Assembly (NCBI GenBank): GCA_029010655.1
Contig: JAQXKW010000082.1
Span: 1-6,832 of the forward strand
Length of the DNA: 6,832 bases
Source of the DNA: Clostridia bacterium
GTDB lineage: Bacteria; Bacillota; Clostridia; Oscillospirales; CAG-272
Direction: 5' to 3'
Shown here: positions 1 through 5,004 of the stretch, one piece after another
How positions within the stretch are numbered: position 1 is the first letter of the stretch
How the letters are laid out: every line of letters begins with the position of its first letter
Notes under the pieces: model-generated
Database searches by the model: none
Told to the model about the DNA's origin: nothing
The model's input: the letters and a program-made list of their open reading frames with translations, nothing else
Position numbers and translations under genes: made by a program

Positions 1-120
1 CTCGCCGCTTCCGAATCTGGGACATTCTGCGTGAAAAATGAAATCCTGATCATCATCATGGCGACGCCATTCCTTCAGATATGCGTCAACCTGATTGACA
101 AAATCTTCGCAACCTCTCAT
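1..120 (-). CDS. prs: N-terminus of a probable ribose-phosphate pyrophosphokinase (PRPP synthetase), cut by the left window edge
   Basis: Forty codons are visible from an ATG at 118-120 to the window edge. The product would make phosphoribosyl pyrophosphate from ribose-5-phosphate and ATP in the cytosol for nucleotide synthesis. The visible protein has a G-M-R-G-C-E start, an amphipathic stretch ending in YLKEWR, an acidic HDDDQD loop and then CPRFGSGE. I recognise this pattern (LGxIxMxGCE, then YLxxWR, then CPRFGSGE) from the N-terminus of the roughly 390-residue clostridial PRPP synthetases. That rests on memory and no catalytic residues are in view. The start is problematic. The ATG lies 17 nt after the nearest SD (AAGGAG, 138-143), and the same frame extends upstream as GELGVIG, matching the family, until a TAA at 142-144. 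A GTG at 154-156 with AAGGAAGG upstream would be a better start but runs into that TAA at codon 5. The gene follows rhaB with no terminator seen between, so cotranscription is likely. Confidence 0.6.
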   Translation of the reverse strand, partial: MRGCEDFVNQVDAYLKEWRRHDDDQDFIFHAECPRFGSGE

Positions 121-135
121 TCCGATAACGCCGAG

Positions 136-174
136 TTCTCCTTATAAGCTTTCCACCGTTTTTTACCTTCCTTT
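136..174 (-). promoter_or_regulatory. Ambiguous translation initiation region of the prs-like gene
   Basis: Two Shine-Dalgarno-like sites precede the prs-like frame. AAAGGAAGGT (165-174) lies 9 nt before a GTG (154-156), which reads V-E-S-L and then TAA. TAAGGAGAA (136-144) is centred on that TAA and is too far (17 nt) from the first downstream ATG at 118-120. At normal spacing it would point at GTT or ATC codons (124-129), which are not usual starts. The order GTG start, early stop, second SD, downstream start could be a decayed 5' end, a sequencing error, or a tiny leader peptide with translational reinitiation. The sequence alone does not decide. Confidence 0.4.
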
Positions 175-187
175 ATGTAAATATTTT

Positions 188-1663
188 TTATTCTTCAATA
201 AGTTTCAGAAAACGTGCATATGCCGTCTCCCAGCCGTTCCAAAGGGTTCTGTCCGGCTCGTAGGTCTTCGTCTCAAAGGAATTTTGCACTATGGCTCTTC
301 CCTCTTCGATTCCGGATATTTCTCCGGAGGCATATGCCTGCACAAGAATATTTCCGATTGCCGTTGCCTCAACAGGACCTGCAACAACCCGTCTTCCCGT
401 GCCGTTAGCGGTAAAGGTGCAGAGTAGCTCATCCTTCGTGCCGCCGCCCACTATATTAATAACGTCATATTTTCTTCCCGTAAGCTCCTCCAGCTTTTCG
501 GCAGTCCAGCGATAGCGGAGCGACAGGCTCTCGAATATACAGCGCACCACCGCACCCATGGTTTCCGGAACGCACTGCCCTGTCTTTTGGCAGTACTCAC
601 GAATTCTTCCCGGCATATCGCCTGCCATATTGAACAGAGGATCGTCAGGGTTAATAATGCTTCGGAACGGTTCTGCGGAAAGCGCCGCTTCGGACATTTC
701 GTCAAAGGTATAGGATTTGCCCTCACGCTTCCACTGTCTGCGGGACTCCTGTATAAGCCACAGTCCCATTATATTTTTCATTACGTTGATTTTTCCGAAA
801 GCCGCTCCCTCGTTTGTAAAGCTGTACTTTCTCGAAATCTCGTTTATAACAGGGGTATCCGATTCAATGCCCATAAGCGACCATGTGCCGCTTGAAATAA
901 AGAGAAAATCCTTTCCCTCGGCGGGAACTGCCGCAGTTGCGCTTGCGGTATCGTGGCTCGCCACGTTTACAACCACTGCGCCGCTGTGCCCCGTTTCACC
1001 GTCAATCTTTTCGGTAAGCTTTCCGAGAAGGTTGCCCGGCATTACAACGGGGGCAAAAATATCTTTTCTTATGCCTAATTTCTGCAAAATCTCATGTGAA
1101 AACTCACGTTTTTCTGCGTCCATCAGAGCTGTGGTAGACGCTATTGTATATTCCGATGCGGTTTTCCCTGTTAAGAGGTAGCCGAGAAGGTCGGGAGTAA
1201 GCAGGAGCTTTTCCGCATTGTTATGAAGCCACGGACGGCGTGTTATATCGTCTGCTATCTGGAACACGGAATTGAAGCTCATGGACTCAATTCCCGTAAC
1301 TGAGTAAAGCTCGCTGTACGGAACAGTTCCGTATACCTTATCCATCATGGGTCCCGTTCTCGGGTCACGGTACTGATATGACGGAGCCATCATGGAGCCT
1401 TTGCTGTCTATATAGGCGTAATCCACGCCCCACGTGTCAATTCCCACGGTATCCGCTCCGCCCTCCTCAAGAGAGCATTTAAGTATCGCCGCCTTTATTT
1501 CAAAAAGAAGTCTGAGTGTATCCCAATAAAAACCCGAATCCGTTTCCACAGGGTCGTTGGAAAAGCGGTGAATTTCGCGAAGGGTCAGCTTTCCGTCGCT
1601 GACGGTTCCTATAATTCCCCTGCCGCTGGAAGCCCCAAGGTCAATTGCAAGATGCTTTTTCAT
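188..1663 (-). CDS. rhaB: Rhamnulokinase (L-rhamnulose kinase), FGGY carbohydrate kinase family
   Basis: It phosphorylates L-rhamnulose with ATP to rhamnulose-1-phosphate, the second step of cytosolic L-rhamnose catabolism. The protein has 491 residues, about the length of E. coli RhaB. The N-terminal ATPase-fold start is AIDLGASSGRG (6-16), followed by GIDTWGVDYAYID (74-86) and YRDPRTGP (98-105). The expected FGGY catalytic base is D238 in SHDTASA. Further marks are SSGTWSLMG (257-265), the rhamnulokinase-like TNEG and KNIMGLWLIQESRR region (283-309), the nucleotide-binding VGGGTKDELL (405-414) and GPVEATAIGN (429-438). I chose ATG 1661-1663. A longer frame starts at 1717, but its first codon lies inside the promoter spacer, so it cannot be on the mRNA. 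GGAG (1681-1684) is the nearest SD, a rather long 17 nt upstream. No rhaA, rhaD or regulator is in view. Fuculokinase is the main alternative and fits less well. Confidence 0.93.
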   Translation of the reverse strand: MKKHLAIDLGASSGRGIIGTVSDGKLTLREIHRFSNDPVETDSGFYWDTLRLLFEIKAAILKCSLEEGGADTVGIDTWGVDYAYIDSKGSMMAPSYQYRDPRTGPMMDKVYGTVPYSELYSVTGIESMSFNSVFQIADDITRRPWLHNNAEKLLLTPDLLGYLLTGKTASEYTIASTTALMDAEKREFSHEILQKLGIRKDIFAPVVMPGNLLGKLTEKIDGETGHSGAVVVNVASHDTASATAAVPAEGKDFLFISSGTWSLMGIESDTPVINEISRKYSFTNEGAAFGKINVMKNIMGLWLIQESRRQWKREGKSYTFDEMSEAALSAEPFRSIINPDDPLFNMAGDMPGRIREYCQKTGQCVPETMGAVVRCIFESLSLRYRWTAEKLEELTGRKYDVINIVGGGTKDELLCTFTANGTGRRVVAGPVEATAIGNILVQAYASGEISGIEEGRAIVQNSFETKTYEPDRTLWNGWETAYARFLKLIEE

Positions 1664-1692
1664 GTCAATTATTACACAAAACTCCAATCTAC

Positions 1693-1712
1693 ACAAATTT
1701 ACATAATATTGT
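1693..1712. promoter_or_regulatory. Possible operator dyad over the rhaB promoter -10 and start site
   Basis: A 20-bp imperfect palindrome of the form ACAAnnTTAnnTAAnnTTGT has 14 of 20 positions symmetric. It runs from the -10 hexamer to just past the predicted transcription start, where a repressor would block initiation. The region is AT-rich, so chance symmetry is quite possible. No regulator gene is present in the window to pair it with. Confidence 0.25.
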
Positions 1713-1736
1713 ATCACATATTCCTTTTCATTTCAA
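1708..1736 (-). promoter_or_regulatory. Sigma-A promoter of rhaB
   Basis: On the minus strand, TTGAAA (1731-1736) and TACAAT (1708-1713) are separated by exactly 17 bp (1714-1730). Each hexamer matches the housekeeping consensus at 5 of 6 positions. The predicted transcription start is near 1700, giving a leader of about 37 nt before the rhaB ATG at 1663. The promoter lies immediately after the spoVAF terminator, so rhaB starts a new transcription unit. It also rules out the upstream in-frame ATG at 1715-1717. Confidence 0.75.
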
Positions 1737-1746
1737 CAGCTACATT

Positions 1747-1775
1747 AAAAAAATGACTGATAATCAGCCATTTTT
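1747..1775 (-). terminator. Intrinsic terminator of spoVAF
   Basis: The minus-strand RNA folds as a 12-bp stem with a 3-nt loop (1761-1763). The upper stem is UGGCUGA with UCAGUCA (one G-U wobble), flanked by five A-U pairs, and the 3' side runs into seven U residues (1747-1753). The spoVAF stop codon (1774-1776) is part of the 5' A-tract. The opposite strand also has an A-rich 5' arm and T-runs after the hairpin, so it could work in both directions, but no plus-strand gene needs it. Confidence 0.8.
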
Positions 1776-3198
1776 AATGTCTTTTTTTCAGTCTGAACAG
1801 AAGTCTTGCCATAGCTTCGCCGTTAAAAGGTATCAAAGGATACAAATATCTTCTCTTTCCGTCTGCGGTTTTATTGATTGCCGCCATGATAACAGCAATA
1901 ATAATCCCTGCAATAAAGCCGTAAAAGCTGAATAGCGCAGTAAGAAGAAGGGTAATCATTCTTATAAACTTAAAGGTGTAGCCAAGCTCATAGGAGGACT
2001 GAGTGAAATTGGCAATGGAAACAAAAGCCATATAAAGGATTGTATCGGAGCAAAGCCAGCCTGTTTGCACCGCAAAATCGCCCAAAAGCAGACCTCCCAC
2101 AACGGAAAGAGAGCTTGACAAAGCGTTAGGAGTATTCAGCGAGGCAAGCTTTAAGCCGTCAAGGACGAATTCCGTCAGAAAAAGCTGGGCTATAATGGGA
2201 ATCTGCCCCGGGTTCTTAGGAACGATAAACAAAAGCCAGTCGGGAAGCGACGCTTCATGCAAAAGCAAAAGATACCACAAGGGCGTTATAAACACCGTAA
2301 GCCAGAAAACCGCATGGCGCACAAGGCGCAGGTAGGTTCCCGTAAAGGGCGGAAAATAGAAATCGTCCGTTTCCTGCAAAAAGCTGAAAAGGCTGACGGG
2401 AAACAGCATTACCTCCGGGCTGTTATCGCATACAAGGGCAACCGCACCCTCCAGTATTGAAGCCGCCGCCGCATCGGGTCTTTCCGTGGCTCTTACCTTG
2501 GGAAAAGGGTTATACCAGCCCTTATGGGCAAGGGTTTCCGCAACGCTTCTGTGACCCAGCACTATTGCATCCGTATCAAGCTCTTTAAGCTTTTCCGTAA
2601 GCTCTGCCACATATTTTTTGTCAGCAACGCCGTCCATATAGCAAATGGCAATATCTGTTCTGCTTTTACGTCCCAGCCCTACGTATTTCACGGTAAAACG
2701 GGGATCTCTTATTCTCCTGCGGATCATGGCAGTATTAAACAGCAAGGTTTCAACGAAACCGTCACGGCTTCCCCGCATGACCTTATCGTTTTCAGGCTCA
2801 CTCGCCTCCCGTGCCGGGTAGGTTCTGGCATCGATTATAAGGCAATCGGGACCGAAGCCCTCGCAAAAATAAGCGGTACAGCCCGCCATTACCGCCGTTA
2901 CAATATCCTCTATTTTATCGGCAACATCGACTTCAACGGAAGGAACGGTTTTTGAGAATTTCTCCGCATCGCCTTTTTTCCCCGTGCCGAAATCCTTAAC
3001 GCTCATCAGATATATCATCAGCTTCTGCAAAAGCTCTGCCTTTACGAAGCCGTCAATATAGTACATTACGTTTCTCACGTTATTAATGGTAAGCGTTCTT
3101 TTAATTATATCAAAGCTCTCGCCGTACCGTATGACCTTATCAAAAATCTCAATATTACGGTCAAAATCAGCGACAAGTTTTCCCTTTTCGTTCTGCAA
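1774..3198 (-). CDS. spoVAF: Stage V sporulation / germination protein SpoVAF-like (GerA family A-subunit)
   Basis: This is an inner-membrane protein of dormant spores related to the A subunits of germinant receptors. B. subtilis SpoVAF is reported to act with SpoVAEa as an ion channel that boosts germination. The protein has 474 residues, close to the roughly 490 of B. subtilis SpoVAF. Residues 1-285 form a hydrophilic domain with the family signature PENDKVMRGSRDGFVE (135-150) and NTAMIRRRIRDP (155-166), then PEVMLFP (261-267). About five membrane segments follow, near 294-314, 333-350, 361-380, 385-400 and 411-441, and the C-terminus is basic. The start is TTG (3196-3198), placed 6 nt after GGAGG. 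The upstream frame offers no better start. The gene stands alone between two hairpins with no spoVAC, spoVAD or spoVAE neighbour. SpoVAF fits better than an ordinary GerA subunit because no B or C subunit genes follow. Confidence 0.88.
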   Translation of the reverse strand: MQNEKGKLVADFDRNIEIFDKVIRYGESFDIIKRTLTINNVRNVMYYIDGFVKAELLQKLMIYLMSVKDFGTGKKGDAEKFSKTVPSVEVDVADKIEDIVTAVMAGCTAYFCEGFGPDCLIIDARTYPAREASEPENDKVMRGSRDGFVETLLFNTAMIRRRIRDPRFTVKYVGLGRKSRTDIAICYMDGVADKKYVAELTEKLKELDTDAIVLGHRSVAETLAHKGWYNPFPKVRATERPDAAAASILEGAVALVCDNSPEVMLFPVSLFSFLQETDDFYFPPFTGTYLRLVRHAVFWLTVFITPLWYLLLLHEASLPDWLLFIVPKNPGQIPIIAQLFLTEFVLDGLKLASLNTPNALSSSLSVVGGLLLGDFAVQTGWLCSDTILYMAFVSIANFTQSSYELGYTFKFIRMITLLLTALFSFYGFIAGIIIAVIMAAINKTADGKRRYLYPLIPFNGEAMARLLFRLKKRH

Positions 3199-3202
3199 AG
3201 CA

Positions 3203-3225
3203 CACCTCCGGAGCTGTTTTCCGGA
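3203..3225 (-). promoter_or_regulatory. Strong RBS for the UUG start of spoVAF, overlapped by a small hairpin
   Basis: GGAGGTG (3203-3209 on the minus strand) sits 6 nt before the TTG and decides that start. Two copies of the self-complementary hexamer TCCGGA (3207-3212 and 3220-3225) can pair across a 7-nt loop, burying the GGA of the SD. The combination of UUG and a partly paired SD may tune expression down. If transcription starts near 3221, as the tentative sigma-G promoter predicts, the upstream arm would be mostly missing from the mRNA. Confidence 0.5.
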
Positions 3226-3227
3226 TT

Positions 3228-3257
3228 TATTTTCCGCAGAAATCTCTGAAAATATAC
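3228..3257 (-). promoter_or_regulatory. Tentative sigma-G-type promoter of spoVAF
   Basis: On the minus strand, GTATA (3253-3257) matches the sigma-G -35 pattern (G, any, A, T, purine). After 18 bp, GAAAATA (3228-3234) matches 5 of 7 positions of CATAATA. The predicted transcript would start near 3221, about 22 nt before the UUG codon. A forespore promoter is expected for a spoVA gene and a terminator lies just upstream, so some promoter must be here. The -10 match is weak and these exact boxes may be wrong. Confidence 0.3.
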
Positions 3258-3287
3258 TTCCCCCGGTTTCATAAACCGGGGGAAGTA
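3255..3287 (-). terminator. Intrinsic terminator at the end of the envelope operon
   Basis: A perfect 15-bp inverted repeat (arms 3255-3269 and 3273-3287, loop 3270-3272) has a GC-rich core of CCCCCGG paired with CCGGGGG. It begins 4 nt after the PAP2 stop codon. The minus-strand RNA continues as UAUUUUC, a short and interrupted U-tract. The very stable stem at the end of a gene run supports termination. Release may be incomplete because of the weak U-tract. Confidence 0.75.
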
Positions 3288-3291
3288 GGTA

Positions 3292-3879
3292 TTAATCCAA
3301 ATGTATTCCTTTTTTGTTCTCCAAAAGCTTCAGCACGGAATTTACAATAACTATGGCGAGAACGCCGATTATAATTCCGAGAATTGCGCCTGCAATAACG
3401 TCGGTGGGAAAATGAATATAAAGATATATTCTGGAAAGCGCAACTGCTACGGCAAGCACAAGTGCGGGAATTCCGAACCGCTTATCACGGTACATAAGCA
3501 CCGTTGCACACTCAAAGCAAGCCAGCGAATGTCCCGACGGGAACGACGGGTCGGTGGGAGCGTGGGAGAGAAGCTGTTCTGCATTTCTCAATGCGCCCTC
3601 AAGCTCGTACGGGCGGACTCTCATAAATACATTCTTTAATATTCCGTTGCCGATTATTAGCCCTAAAAGCAAGGCGGCGCCCATCATAATGCCTGTTTTT
3701 CTTGCCTTTTTGAAGCAAAGAAAGAGTACGGCAACAGCTATAAGAAACAGTCCTTTTTCGCCGAAAAGAGTTATTATGGGGAAGATTGCGTCAAGCACGG
3801 GATTGCATATATGCTCCTGAATCCAGTTCAGCACATTTACATCCCATGTCTGTATAACGTCGGGAAAGTATGGTACCAT
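3292..3879 (-). CDS. PAP2-family membrane phosphatase (possible undecaprenyl-diphosphate phosphatase)
   Basis: This is a multi-spanning membrane enzyme that removes phosphate from lipid phosphates. Close functional relatives such as BcrC and PgpB recycle undecaprenyl diphosphate or dephosphorylate phosphatidylglycerol phosphate on the outer face of the membrane. All three catalytic motifs are intact: K82-x6-R89-P90, P114-S115-G116-H117 (H117 being the acid/base) and S149-R150-x5-H156-x3-D160 (H156 being the nucleophile). Hydrophobic spans lie near 29-40, 43-57, 63-80, 136-149 and 159-186. The length of 195 residues is normal for the family. ATG 3877-3879 is preceded by AGGAGG at 5 nt. It is the last gene of its operon, 33 nt after the preceding stop, with a terminator just behind it. 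Its company with glycan-related genes favours the polyprenyl carrier as substrate, but substrate cannot be read from the motifs. Confidence 0.9.
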   Translation of the reverse strand: MVPYFPDVIQTWDVNVLNWIQEHICNPVLDAIFPIITLFGEKGLFLIAVAVLFLCFKKARKTGIMMGAALLLGLIIGNGILKNVFMRVRPYELEGALRNAEQLLSHAPTDPSFPSGHSLACFECATVLMYRDKRFGIPALVLAVAVALSRIYLYIHFPTDVIAGAILGIIIGVLAIVIVNSVLKLLENKKGIHLD

Positions 3880-3912
3880 ATAATCCTCCTAAATTATGTC
3901 CTATTATATATC

Positions 3913-4986
3913 CTAATTCTGTCCCATATCATAAATCAGGAATTCTCCGTCTACGTTTCTAAGGTACAGAGTAAGGTCCAGGTAGTCTTTGTAATCTTCA
4001 TCTCCCGTTTTGTGAAGAATCTGCACGAATGTAACCCGACAGGAAAAAATATTATCGTCATATTTTATGTACTCGCCGGTGTCTGCATTTTCGTATTCCA
4101 CGCTGTCGTAATCCCATACGAACATGTTTTCTTCTGTTTTAATGTCCTCGTACAGATCCGACGCAGGGTCGAAATATACGGAAATTTCCCCGAAGGTAAC
4201 AGGGTTGTTTGAAGAATGCTGCATATACTCCGCATATCGCTTCATGCCCTTCAAAATCCACTCGTGATACTTAGGCTTCAGGGATTCGTCGTACACAAAG
4301 GACGCCTTATAGGTTCCGTTTTCAAGCTTTTCCACATTAGCTTCTGCCCCGCTTGCGTCGGTTACCTTTATTTGCGGCTCGCTCATAAGTCCGGAAACGG
4401 TATATCTGTTATACAGAATGTTCTGAACCTCCTCCGGAATATGAAAGCTTTCTTCAGTTTTAATATCCTTTTCCGTTATCTTGTCCTCTCCCAGCTCTTT
4501 GCCGTTAAGGTACACCTTATAGTCCTTGGGAGCTTCTATTACAACGCTTTCGCCTGCGTTAACATAAAGCTGAAAATCCGTAGCCTTATAGGTGGTAAAT
4601 CTGTTTTTGCTCTCCGTGTCCTCCACAAGCTTAAAGGAAGCAAATTTCACATCGTCCGCCTTAACTATGTATTTATAGCTTTGCTCCATGCCGCTTGAAA
4701 CACGGTAATATTTAATTTCCTTGCCCTCGGTCATACTGCGCAGAGCGGAGGCTATCTCCTCCGTAGACTCAAATTCGCCGTTGGTACTGCATGTTTCTGC
4801 ATATTTATCCGCATCGAAATTCTCAAAATACGTTTTGAAAATGTCCTCGGCAACATGCTTTGGCTGTGCCGCTTCATAGTCCCTTAACAACGACATAAGC
4901 CATATAAGAAAAACAACAACTATCGCCGCCGCAACGGCAAGGGCAATCCAATAAATTCTCCAAAACAGGGATTTTTCTTTTCTCAT
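3913..4986 (-). CDS. Single-pass membrane protein of unknown function with two NTF2-like-looking extracellular domains
   Basis: I do not recognise this 357-residue protein by name. Residues 1-9 are basic and 10-34 form one membrane helix without a signal-peptidase site, so the rest should face outside. The region 43-140 (AEDIFKTYFENFDADKYAETCS onward, quoted in part) has the helix-then-sheet look of an NTF2-like fold. Residues 146-232 look like a beta-rich linker domain containing DYKVYLNGKELG (155-166). Residues 237-357 resemble a second NTF2-like domain, ending in strands such as TLYLRNVDGEFLIYDM. TcaA-type envelope proteins have a broadly similar layout, but this is only an analogy. No catalytic motif is evident, so a binding or accessory role is more likely. 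The ATG at 4984-4986 has GAGG 8 nt upstream. It lies 18 nt after the phosphodiester glycosidase gene, which also encodes an N-in single-pass protein, so the two may work together. Confidence 0.85.
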   Translation of the reverse strand: MRKEKSLFWRIYWIALAVAAAIVVVFLIWLMSLLRDYEAAQPKHVAEDIFKTYFENFDADKYAETCSTNGEFESTEEIASALRSMTEGKEIKYYRVSSGMEQSYKYIVKADDVKFASFKLVEDTESKNRFTTYKATDFQLYVNAGESVVIEAPKDYKVYLNGKELGEDKITEKDIKTEESFHIPEEVQNILYNRYTVSGLMSEPQIKVTDASGAEANVEKLENGTYKASFVYDESLKPKYHEWILKGMKRYAEYMQHSSNNPVTFGEISVYFDPASDLYEDIKTEENMFVWDYDSVEYENADTGEYIKYDDNIFSCRVTFVQILHKTGDEDYKDYLDLTLYLRNVDGEFLIYDMGQN

Positions 4987-5004
4987 TGCTTGTTCCTCGC
5001 TATC

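Noticed and set aside
717..1181. Plus-strand open frame of 154 codons inside rhaB
   Set aside because: It lies antisense to a well-supported kinase gene, has no family resemblance or SD that I can see, and its open state follows from the codon pattern of rhaB.
1664..1717. Upstream 18-codon extension of rhaB starting at ATG 1715-1717
   Set aside because: The first codon lies in the spacer of the sigma-A promoter, upstream of the predicted transcription start, and the FGGY domain begins right at the internal Met (MKKHLAIDLG). No SD precedes the longer start.
3885..3930. TATAAT-like sequence before the PAP2 gene as a separate promoter
   Set aside because: The hexamer is present in an AT-rich gap, but no recognisable -35 box lies 16-18 bp upstream and there is no extended -10 TG. 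Cotranscription with the preceding gene is simpler.
4216..4698. Plus-strand open frame of 160 codons, hydrophobic in places, opposite the NTF2-like protein gene
   Set aside because: It is antisense to a gene that fits tightly into an operon with a good SD. The hydrophobic look comes from reverse-complement Glu/Lys codons (ctc, ttt, ctt).
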